This document shows, in pieces, positions 16,074 to 22,903 of a stretch of 59,262 nucleotides of DNA (position 1 is the stretch's first letter; each line of letters begins with the position of its first letter). The stretch covers positions 1 to 59,262 of the forward strand of contig JAPOYU010000120.1 in assembly GCA_026706395.1 (NCBI GenBank), given 5' to 3'. A program made the position numbers and the translations under genes. The stretch is from Chloroflexota bacterium. Its GTDB lineage: Bacteria; Chloroflexota; Anaerolineae; Aggregatilineales; Phototrophicaceae. A model generated the notes under the pieces. It was not told the origin of the DNA. It saw nothing but the letters and a program-made list of their open reading frames with translations, and did no database searches.

Positions 16074-16442
16074 TGTTGGTTCTCTTCGCCTTTACACTTT
16101 GGCCGTCTTGCCCGGCTGCAAATCCGGCCGGATAGATCGGCCATCGCGCAGTGAGCTAAACTTGGCATTCGCCTTCTCAATAGCGGCCATTTTGTAAGTC
16201 GGTCAACTCTATCTATTGCGGCGATCACGTATTGGCAAAACTCTTGCGTCTGCTCACACTATAACATATCAGGCGCCGCGCGCGGTAAAATTGCCGCTGG
16301 GCGGGGCATTTGGCGATCACGACGGCGGATACCATGTCAATCGCTGATCCACGCCGTCAAGGGTTTGACGCCAGCTCACGCCAGGTTCTTACCCGGATTC
16401 GCGGCGGTTTTATATGCTTCTTATACGAGACAGAAAGCGTTG
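16074..16442. other. 369-bp divergent intergenic region
   Basis: Separates the ParB-like gene (minus) from the methyltransferase gene (plus). It must hold both promoters, but no pair of hexamers with good spacing stood out; a TATAAC-like hexamer occurs near 16260. No ORF, repeat or RNA gene was recognised. Confidence 0.4.
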
Positions 16443-17168
16443 ATGGACGAGGCCACGCAGCGACATCTGAACGCGATAAATCGCGAGTTTTATCGAAGCG
16501 CCGCCGCCGATTTCGCTGCGACGCGCCAGCAGGCTTGGCCTGGCTGGGAGCGAATGCTGGCCTCGCTTGACGTGCCGGTCGCCTCTGCCCTGGATATCGG
16601 CTGCGGCAATGGGCGATTGCCGCGCTTCCTTGCCGGGCGGCAAGGGGGGAGCTTCGCCTACTGTGGCATTGACAATTGCGCCGAGTTGCTCGCCATCGCC
16701 CAGCGCCAGCTCGATGACTTGCCGAATTTACGATTAAAGCTGATCGAACGGGATGTGATACTCGACGGACTGGCTGGACCGCCGGCGCAGCTTGTGACAC
16801 TCTTTGGGCTGCTGCATCATGTGCCGGGCGCGCGCCAGCGACGTGATCTGCTGCGATCGGCCGCGCGTTTTGTCCTGCCTGGCGGCACCCTCGTCTTTGC
16901 CGCCTGGCGCTTCTATGAGCAAGAACGCTTTCGGCGGCGCATCCTGCCCTGGGATGCGGGAATCGCAGTGGAGAAACACGATTACTTGCTGGATTGGCGG
17001 CGGGGAACCCGCGCCCTGCGTTATTGCCATTACATTGATGACAGCGAGCACGAGCAACTGATTGAGGCGTCCGGACTGTGCGCCATCGACGATTACCGCG
17101 CCGACGGCGCCGACGGCGACCTTAACCGCTATACCGTCTTGAGGAAGAACAAAGCGGAGCGAGCCTAA
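16443..17168 (+). CDS. Class I SAM-dependent methyltransferase
   Basis: 241 residues from the ATG at 16443 (MDEATQRHLNAINREFYRS). Motif I is ALDIGCGNGRLPRFL (49-63), followed by YCGIDNCAELLAIA and the post-motif LFGLLHHVPGARQRRDLL. The N-terminal ATRQQAWPGW next to motif I is reminiscent of the Trm9/ABH8-type tRNA methyltransferase group, but the substrate cannot be told from sequence. A longer frame reaches ATG 16365, adding 26 residues outside the conserved fold; the shorter start was preferred because homology begins there. It converges with the SH3b/CARDB gene, with stops 24 bp apart. Expected to be cytosolic. Confidence 0.8.
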   Translation: MDEATQRHLNAINREFYRSAAADFAATRQQAWPGWERMLASLDVPVASALDIGCGNGRLPRFLAGRQGGSFAYCGIDNCAELLAIAQRQLDDLPNLRLKLIERDVILDGLAGPPAQLVTLFGLLHHVPGARQRRDLLRSAARFVLPGGTLVFAAWRFYEQERFRRRILPWDAGIAVEKHDYLLDWRRGTRALRYCHYIDDSEHEQLIEASGLCAIDDYRADGADGDLNRYTVLRKNKAERA

Positions 17169-17192
17169 ACCCGCCCCGCTTGCTGGACTTGG

Positions 17193-18371
17193 CTAACCGC
17201 AGTTGCCCCTCTGCAAAATGTAGGGCGCGGTCGCGTATTGATTGTCGTTTTCGTTGGTCTCCGCGATTTCGTTGTTTACATCGACAATCAGATTGATATG
17301 GTGCAATTCCTCGTAGTACTGGACCTGCGTGAGATGGCCCGTGAAAGTACGGGTCTCCCCAGCCGCCAAGGCTGTTATGCCAATCCCCGTTGTCACTCGT
17401 CCAGCGCCATCTGCTCTACTATCCCTGACCTCTACTAAGGCGCCTCTGGAGGCGGGGGCATTGCCATCGTTGACGACAGTCACCTGGATCTCATAGGCTT
17501 CGTTGCAGGTGGCCGGATGAGGGTCGATTTGGACGTGAGTAATTCGCAGGTTTGCTCCGGTGCTTGGCACGGGTATGGCTGTCGGTTGCGGGATGGCGGT
17601 CGGCGGCAGCGGCGGCGGATTGATCCGCGGCAGAGCGCTGAGGTCGCCCTCCGCCCGCACGATGTTGGGATGGATGAATCCCCTCCGGCCGCTGTCCAAT
17701 TCAATGTAGAACCAGCCCGTTCCAAAGCTGCTAATGCCTTTGATCTTGGCTGTATCCCCTTCGTGCAATCCGCCCACGATGCGATAGAAGGTCGAATCAC
17801 CATCGCGGACATTGCTGTTCACCAGCGCGGTGACATGCGGCGAGCTATCGGGGGTTGCGGTCGGCTCCGGAACATCGGTGGGCGGGACGACCTCGACCAC
17901 TTGCTGCTCCGCAACGAATTCCGGCGGGTTGTTCTCGACGCGTACCGGGCTGACGCGGAAGTAACTCGGCTCATCCGCATCGGTGTTGATCGTAAGGCGC
18001 AGTTCATACAAGCCGTCGCGCAGCGGCACCGTATTCCAGGAACCCAGGATATCATCTGTTACCGGCGCAATCCGCGGCAAGGTCGCCGGGAACCATTGGT
18101 CCGCGTCATCGCTGTCTTCGGACATCATATCGAGAACGAGCGGTCGAAACTCAACGAAGAAATTGCGCATTCCCGCCAATGTGACCGTTCCGCGAATATC
18201 GACGCTGTCGCGCACCACATATACCGGCGGCGGGAAGCTAATGTTCGCCTCCGGATTTACCATCTCCATATCTTTCGGCTCGATAGCGCCGGCATTGTCT
18301 TGGCCAATCGCAAGCGGCAGCAATATCAATAATACAAAGACGAGATATACGAGGATTGGACTCCGTTTCAT
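17193..18371 (-). CDS. Exported SH3b and CARDB domain protein
   Basis: 392 residues. A signal peptide (residues 1-27, LVYLVFVLLILLPLAIGQ) leads into an N-terminal beta-rich domain (about 40-150), then a bacterial SH3 domain (about 178-240; VNSNVRDGDSTFYRIVGGL and GWFYIELDSGRRGFIHPN), and a C-terminal CARDB domain (about 268-385; LRITHVQIDPHPATCNEAYE, ending DVNNEIAETNENDNQYATAP). The domains are joined by Pro/Thr-rich linkers (PEPTATPD, PPTAIPQPTAIPVPS). No enzyme motif is present. Such proteins sit outside the membrane and probably bind cell-wall or other surface ligands. It has a good AGGCAGAAAATG start context. Confidence 0.8.
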   Translation of the reverse strand: MKRSPILVYLVFVLLILLPLAIGQDNAGAIEPKDMEMVNPEANISFPPPVYVVRDSVDIRGTVTLAGMRNFFVEFRPLVLDMMSEDSDDADQWFPATLPRIAPVTDDILGSWNTVPLRDGLYELRLTINTDADEPSYFRVSPVRVENNPPEFVAEQQVVEVVPPTDVPEPTATPDSSPHVTALVNSNVRDGDSTFYRIVGGLHEGDTAKIKGISSFGTGWFYIELDSGRRGFIHPNIVRAEGDLSALPRINPPPLPPTAIPQPTAIPVPSTGANLRITHVQIDPHPATCNEAYEIQVTVVNDGNAPASRGALVEVRDSRADGAGRVTTGIGITALAAGETRTFTGHLTQVQYYEELHHINLIVDVNNEIAETNENDNQYATAPYILQRGNCG

Positions 18372-18618
18372 TTTCTGCCTCCTGAAGCGCGTGACGCATT
18401 GCCTGATTCGTGTGAAATCTGTCTACTTATGATAAGGCAAAATGCTCTAGCGCGCTTCCCCTATTCTCTCGGTCTTATAATCCGCTGTCTGGATCTGCCG
18501 CATGAACAACGAAAAGTACACTACCTAATACACGGTCTTTCCAGTAGGCTCTGTCGATACATGGCTACAGTCGCCTGGACTCCAGTGTTTTGCTGAAGAT
18601 CGATTGTCGGTGCCGACT

Positions 18619-19308
18619 ATGAACACTCCCGCCATTGTCCGTGTGCGCGACCTGTACAAGACCTACAGCGAAGGCGATACTGCCTTGCAGGTATTCGACG
18701 GCATCAGCCTGGATATCTATGAAGGCGAGTTCTTCGCTCTTATCGGCGCCAGCGGCAGCGGCAAAAGCACACTGCTCAACCTGCTCAGCGGCATAGACAA
18801 TCCCGACAGCGGCAAGATCGTCATTGACGGTACCGAGATCACCTCGCTTGATGACCGACAACAGACGCTGTATCGCCGCGATCAGATCGGCATTGTCTTT
18901 CAGTTCTTCAATTTGATTCCCACTCTGACAGTCTTGGAGAATATCAGTTTGCCCAGGGAGCTGGGCGGTTCGCGGCAGAATGAGACCGAAGCGCGCGTCC
19001 GCGTTTTGCTCGAGCAGGTCGGTTTGGCTGACCGAGCTGATGCCTTTCCCGACAAGCTGAGCGGCGGCGAACAGCAGCGCGTCGCCATCGCCCGCGCGCT
19101 CTTGCACGAACCGAAACTCGTCTTCGCCGACGAACCCACCGGCAACCTGGATGACGAGACCGGCGCCCAAGTGCTGGAAATCTTGCTCCGCTTGACCTGT
19201 CGCGCCGGCCGGACACTGGTTATGGCCACGCATAGTATGGAAATCGTCAGATTCGCCGACCGCGTCTGCCGCATTCACGATGGGCATCTGCAAGTCGATC
19301 CCGCCTGA
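18619..19308 (+). CDS. ABC transporter ATP-binding protein, LolD/MacB type
   Basis: 229 residues from ATG 18619. All ATPase motifs are present: Walker [10 protein letters not shown] (43-51), Q-loop FQFFN (Gln95), signature LSGGEQQR (148-155), Walker [14 protein letters not shown] (167-179) and H-loop ATHSM. The [18 protein letters not shown] pattern and absence of a membrane domain fit the LolD/MacB/FtsE group that works with FtsX-like permeases. No permease adjoins it; the only FtsX-family permease of the window is at 53139-55874, 34 kb away. Upstream in-frame TTG codons are possible starts but the conserved sequence begins at the ATG. Confidence 0.9.
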   Translation: MNTPAIVRVRDLYKTYSEGDTALQVFDGISLDIYEGEFFALIGASGSGKSTLLNLLSGIDNPDSGKIVIDGTEITSLDDRQQTLYRRDQIGIVFQFFNLIPTLTVLENISLPRELGGSRQNETEARVRVLLEQVGLADRADAFPDKLSGGEQQRVAIARALLHEPKLVFADEPTGNLDDETGAQVLEILLRLTCRAGRTLVMATHSMEIVRFADRVCRIHDGHLQVDPA

Positions 19309-19556
19309 CTCCCAGTATCCTGCAGCGTGCCAGTTCGCACAGATCTTGCTCTGGCTCCTGTGCTGCCCTCAGTGCCCGCCATCGGATGAATTTGACAGGC
19401 TCGCGCTTCACCACGCTGGGACTTTGGCGCAATTCACGGTAAAATGTGAGCGGGGCAGGGCGATCGCTCGAAGAGGATTCTGCTTTCCACATACCGAATG
19501 GAATTGTGGAAAACGGTCGTGCCAGCATGACTCTTACAGGTGAAAGGCAGACGCCA

Positions 19557-19997
19557 ATGACCGACCAGGTACGAGAAAGCAAAGTAAAGTCAATCCTCTC
19601 CGAACTGCGCGATATAAACAAGGACCGCCGGCGCACCGCTGTCATGAAACTGGGTATGGTCGGTGGCGACCAGGCGGTCCGCACCCTCATCAGCCTTGTG
19701 GACAACAGCCAGGAAGATCTCATTGTGCGCGGCCGGGCGGCGCTCATGCTCGGCAAATTAAAAGACGATCGCGCCGTCCCTCATTTGATACGCGCTCTTG
19801 AAGCGCCCGGATTCCTCACCCCATACCATGCAGCGCTGGCTCTCGGGAAAATCGGCGATCCGCGCGCTGTCGACGCCTTGCTTGACTTTGCCGGCAGCAG
19901 CCGCGATAGAACGCGTGAAGCCGCGATTCAAGCGCTGCAGGACTTGGGCTATGAGGCGGATGCGACAGCCTTTGTCGATCCCAGGCCACCGATTTAG
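19557..19997 (+). CDS. HEAT-repeat protein (PBS lyase HEAT-like)
   Basis: 146 residues composed of about four HEAT-like helical pairs: RRTAVMKLGMVGGDQAVRTL, VRGRAALMLGKLKDDRAVPH, YHAALALGKIGDPRAVDAL and REAAIQALQDLGYEADA. The pattern ALGKIGDPRAV is typical of PBS-lyase HEAT repeats, which form protein-protein interaction scaffolds. It has no catalytic motif. The start at 19557 has a GAAAGG sequence about 10 nt upstream; an in-frame ATG at 19527 lacks one. It is flanked by the ABC ATPase (248 bp upstream) and followed by a terminator-like hairpin and the thiolase gene. Confidence 0.8.
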   Translation: MTDQVRESKVKSILSELRDINKDRRRTAVMKLGMVGGDQAVRTLISLVDNSQEDLIVRGRAALMLGKLKDDRAVPHLIRALEAPGFLTPYHAALALGKIGDPRAVDALLDFAGSSRDRTREAAIQALQDLGYEADATAFVDPRPPI

Positions 19998-20032
19998 GCC
20001 ATCAAACCGTGTTTATCGTAAGACATCAGAAT

Positions 20033-20062
20033 CGGGACTTTGGCTCCCGCATTTGTTTTTTT
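20033..20062 (+). terminator. Rho-independent terminator after the HEAT gene
   Basis: CGGGA (20033-20037) pairs with TCCCG (20045-20049) over a 7-nt loop, followed two bases later by TTTG and a run of seven T. The stem is short but the T tract is strong. Confidence 0.5.
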
Positions 20063-20153
20063 AGCGATAGAGGCTCTTTCTTGGAGGCGCCGTTTACTGC
20101 GCCAGCGCTGCGCTTTGGTATTGTCCCCGCAAACGCATGCAGGAGCGAATCCC

Positions 20154-21332
20154 ATGCACGACATCGTCATAGTTGACGCCATACGTACTCCCTTGGGCAA
20201 ACGTGGGGGCTGGCTGCGCGAAGTGCATCCGGTCAAGCTCGGCTCCCATGTGGCTAAAGCCTTGCTGGAGCGCAACTCGCTCGATAGTCAAACCATTGAC
20301 CACGTGATATACGGCTGCGTAAGCCAGGTCGCCGAGCAGACGATGAACATCGCCCGGAATGTCGTCCTCGACGCCGAACTGCCTATCGAGGCGCCAGCGA
20401 CCACTGTCGACTTTCAGTGCGGCAGCAGCCAGCAGGCGATTCATCTGGCGGCCGCCATGATCGCTGCGGCGCAAGCGGAACTGATCATCGCCGGCGGCGT
20501 GGAGAGCATGACGCGTGTGCCGATGGGTTCCAGCCTCGGCGACAGCGGAGCGCTACCCTTCACTGACAATATCATGGAAGCCTACAACATGATCCCGCAA
20601 GGTATCGCCTCGGATGAGATCGCGGCGGAATGGGGAATTACGCGGGCCGCCATGGATGAGCTTGGCTTGCAGAGCCATCGCCGCGCCTGGCAAGCGACCG
20701 AAGCCGGCGTCTTGCGACGGGAAATCGCGCCGGTTCAAGGTGTTGATGACGACGGCAATCTGTTCATGGTAGAGCGCGATCAAGGGATTCGCGCAAACAG
20801 TACGCTGGAGAAAATGGCCGCGCTGGAGCCGGTATTCACGCCGGGCGGTGTGACCACGGCTGGCAACAGCAGCCAAATCAGCGATGGCGCCGCCGCCCTG
20901 CTGATCACCTCCGCCCGAAAAGCGCGTGAACTCGGCTTGTCGGCCCGGGCGCGCATCGTCGAAGTTGCCACTGTCGGCAGCGATCCGCATCTTATGCTGA
21001 CCGGTCCTATCGCCGCGACGGAAAAAGTCTTGCTCCGCGCCGGTCTCGCTATGGAAGATATGGACGTCTTCGAGGTCAACGAGGCATTTGCCTCCGTCCC
21101 GCGAATATGGGAAAAAGATACCGGCGGCGATCTGGACAAAGTCAACATCCATGGCGGGGCGATAGCGCTTGGTCATCCGCTGGGCGGCTCCGGCGCGCGC
21201 CTGATGACCGCGCTGATCAACGCGCTTGAAACGACCGACTCGCGCTACGGCTTGCAGACGATGTGCTGCGGCGGCGGCATGGCGACCGCGACCGTCATTG
21301 AACGGCTTGACCGCAGGATTAACAGGTTCTAA
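20154..21332 (+). CDS. Acetyl-CoA C-acyltransferase (thiolase)
   Basis: 392 residues, the normal length for thiolase II/beta-ketothiolase. The acyl-accepting cysteine is Cys89 in TVDFQCGSSQQAI, the active-site His lies in GGAIALGHPLGGSGAR and the second Cys in MCCGGGMATA. GGVESMTRVPMGSS and NEAFASVP are also classical. It could run in the degradative (fatty acid beta-oxidation) or the biosynthetic (acetoacetyl-CoA) direction; sequence alone does not tell which. The ATG at 20154 has an AGGAG 9 nt upstream; the frame extends upstream to 20040 but that part does not resemble thiolase. No partner beta-oxidation gene is adjacent. It converges with the TPR-like membrane protein gene, stops 10 bp apart. 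Confidence 0.92.
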   Translation: MHDIVIVDAIRTPLGKRGGWLREVHPVKLGSHVAKALLERNSLDSQTIDHVIYGCVSQVAEQTMNIARNVVLDAELPIEAPATTVDFQCGSSQQAIHLAAAMIAAAQAELIIAGGVESMTRVPMGSSLGDSGALPFTDNIMEAYNMIPQGIASDEIAAEWGITRAAMDELGLQSHRRAWQATEAGVLRREIAPVQGVDDDGNLFMVERDQGIRANSTLEKMAALEPVFTPGGVTTAGNSSQISDGAAALLITSARKARELGLSARARIVEVATVGSDPHLMLTGPIAATEKVLLRAGLAMEDMDVFEVNEAFASVPRIWEKDTGGDLDKVNIHGGAIALGHPLGGSGARLMTALINALETTDSRYGLQTMCCGGGMATATVIERLDRRINRF

Positions 21333-21342
21333 CTCAAACGGA

Positions 21343-22455
21343 TTATCCGCCTCTCGCGGTAGGTCGAACACCGAGCGGCAGCGGTGTGCCCGCGGATGTG
21401 GCGCCGGCTTGGCCCGCCGCAGCAGGATTTAGCGCGCCGCAGGTTTGAGCCGCCTCCTGCTGCTTCGTTGTCAACAATCCGCGGCTCACCAGGCTGTAGC
21501 TTGGCTGGAGCGCCAAGGCGGCGGCGTACTGCTCATGCGCCTGGCAGGCGTCCCCCTGCAGCAGAAGCGCATCGGCAAAGTAGCGCAGCGCATCCTGCAA
21601 TTCGCTTTGTACCTGTCCATTCATATAATTCGGATTATGCTGGTATACGATCTCGCTGAAGCGCCGTACCGCCTCCGCGGGGTTGGTGGCCTTGCTTCGC
21701 TGACCTATCAGAAAGGTATCGGCGATATAGCGCTCATAGTTCAGTTCGCCGATATCGCCATATACTTCCGCCCGCTCCGTCAAGACGATCGCTTCGGACA
21801 ATTTGAAGCTGCGGTAAAGCGTAAGCGCTTGCGCCGTGAGGGCGTCCAGCAGCATTCGGCGCACGCGCTCGCGTTGGAAATCCTCGTCGATGCTGACGAT
21901 CGCCTCAAGCGTTTGTATCGCCGCGCTGTAATTCCGCGCTGCATGATCCGCCACCGCTTCCGCCAGCAAGGCGTCGAGATCGTAATCCCAAAGGACTTCA
22001 GTGCTTACTTCCGAAGTCGGCAGCTCACCCACTTGAGCGGGGACCGTTTCTGTCATGATCGGCACGGCAGTCTTCGGCGGGATAGACGTCGCGCTGGGCT
22101 GTGCCTGCAAGTGGGCTGCGGTGGCCGTCGGCGCCAATGTGAGCAGGCAGCTTGGAACCGGCATCAAGCGTCGCAGCCAGTCAATGCGCGACCTCGCCAG
22201 GTCCAAGTTTCCGTCAGCCAGATTCTGCTCCAATAGGTCGCATTGTCCCTGCAGTTCCGCATCAGCCGCGTCTGTGGCCTTCGCGCGCGCAGTCCCCACG
22301 CCAGAAGTCCAGCCGGCATAGGCGGCGATCACTACAACAGCCAGCGCCGCGAGCAGACAGAAGAAAGCCACGAGGGCCCATAACAGACAGCTCGTCTGTC
22401 TCCGCCCCTTGTCGGGGTAGCCGTAATTCGTCACTCGCGCGTTTTCCGGTTTCAA
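21343..22455 (-). CDS. Membrane-anchored protein with TPR-like helical repeats
   Basis: 370 residues. One membrane helix near the N-terminus (about 24-46, LLWALVAFFCLLAALAVVVI) is followed by a coiled segment, a Pro/Thr linker (ATSIPPKTAVPIMTETVPAQ) and alpha-helical repeats from about residue 160 (AARNYSAAIQTLEAIVS, YRSFKLSEAIVLTERAE, GDACQAHEQYAAALALQPS) that fit tetratricopeptide repeats. The C-terminus is low-complexity. The start is a TTG at 22455 with GGGAG 5 nt upstream; no ATG is available before the membrane segment. It is probably anchored with most of the chain outside. No enzymatic role is suggested, and I do not recognise a specific family. Confidence 0.6.
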   Translation of the reverse strand: MKPENARVTNYGYPDKGRRQTSCLLWALVAFFCLLAALAVVVIAAYAGWTSGVGTARAKATDAADAELQGQCDLLEQNLADGNLDLARSRIDWLRRLMPVPSCLLTLAPTATAAHLQAQPSATSIPPKTAVPIMTETVPAQVGELPTSEVSTEVLWDYDLDALLAEAVADHAARNYSAAIQTLEAIVSIDEDFQRERVRRMLLDALTAQALTLYRSFKLSEAIVLTERAEVYGDIGELNYERYIADTFLIGQRSKATNPAEAVRRFSEIVYQHNPNYMNGQVQSELQDALRYFADALLLQGDACQAHEQYAAALALQPSYSLVSRGLLTTKQQEAAQTCGALNPAAAGQAGATSAGTPLPLGVRPTARGG

Positions 22456-22678
22456 TTCCGCTCCCGTATCACGGTCCTCGTGATGCCTGCTGTGGCGGAA
22501 AGTCCATGATCGAGTCTCGGTCGGGCGGCGCGCATTATAGTTCAGCGAGTCCGCGCTCGCCAGCCAACCATGCCAACATAATGATAAACTCCCTTGTTGC
22601 GAAGGGCACGGGTCACCTTTCGCATGAAGTCAATGAACTGTCGGGCCAGCAACACAAGCGATCGCGCCGAGCATCCGC
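22456..22678. other. Upstream part of the 448-bp gap before metG
   Basis: The first half of the intergenic region between the divergent TPR-like gene and metG contains no convincing ORF, repeat or RNA gene. The regulatory structures of metG begin at 22679. Confidence 0.4.
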
Positions 22679-22708
22679 TTGACGATACGCCGCCGCCCAT
22701 GTTACACT
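22679..22708 (+). promoter_or_regulatory. Candidate promoter of the metG leader
   Basis: TTGACG (22679-22684) and TACACT (22703-22708) are separated by 18 bp. Transcription would start near 22715, essentially at the leader ATG (22716), so the leader ORF would be read from a leaderless or nearly leaderless message. Confidence 0.5.
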
Positions 22709-22715
22709 CCCCGGC

Positions 22716-22790
22716 ATGATTTCGCTTTGCAGCGCCGCTATGCCGATGCCCGCCGTCCGCGACGACAGACGGGGTTTGCGGCTTGCCTAG
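22716..22790 (+). CDS. Candidate metG leader peptide (24 codons, Met at 1, 9 and 11)
   Basis: The ORF ATG 22716 to TAG 22788-22790 encodes MISLCSAAMPMPAV followed by an Arg-rich tail (RDDRRGLRLA). Two of its three Met codons (22740-22742 and 22746-22748) lie directly before the first RNA pairing segment (22750-22757), where a ribosome waiting for charged tRNA-Met would cover that segment. Leader peptides of amino-acid operons are known to work this way; here the logic rests only on the order of codons and pairing segments in the sequence. Expression is not shown. A short chance ORF remains possible. Confidence 0.45.
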   Translation: MISLCSAAMPMPAVRDDRRGLRLA

Positions 22791-22841
22791 ACTGCAACGA
22801 GTGAACAACCGGCGCCGTCTGTCAGCGACAGGCGGTTTTTT
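22750..22841 (+). promoter_or_regulatory. Candidate transcription attenuator of metG (1:2, 2:3 and 3:4 pairings)
   Basis: Segment 1 (CCGTC, 22753-22757, plus CC at 22750-22751) pairs with segment 2 (GACGG, 22768-22772, plus GG). Segment 2 as GACAGACGG (22764-22772) is a perfect 9-bp complement of segment 3 CCGTCTGTC (22815-22823). Segment 3 also pairs with segment 4 GACAGGCGG (22827-22835) over a 3-nt loop, with one U.G pair, and six T follow. The mutually exclusive 2:3 and 3:4 stems fit antiterminator and terminator. No T-box TGGN bulge consensus was found. Confidence 0.55.
22815..22841 (+). terminator. Rho-independent terminator in the metG leader
   Basis: CCGTCTGTC (22815-22823), loop AGC, GACAGGCGG (22827-22835), then TTTTTT (22836-22841). 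The stem is 9 bp with one U.G pair. It stands 63 bp before the metG ATG, with no gene ending upstream on this strand, so it is an attenuator rather than an end-of-gene terminator. Confidence 0.7.
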
Positions 22842-22903
22842 GTTATTTGCTCGGCTTATGTCGCCGGTCGCGGAATCTCAATGGATAAGCAGGAGCGAGT
22901 CTT

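Noticed and set aside
22791..22841. A T-box riboswitch in front of metG
   Set aside because: The conserved AGGGTGGNACCGCG antiterminator sequence with its TGGN bulge is absent; only a loosely similar AACGAGTGAACAACC stretch precedes the terminator, and the predicted leader is too short for a full T-box.
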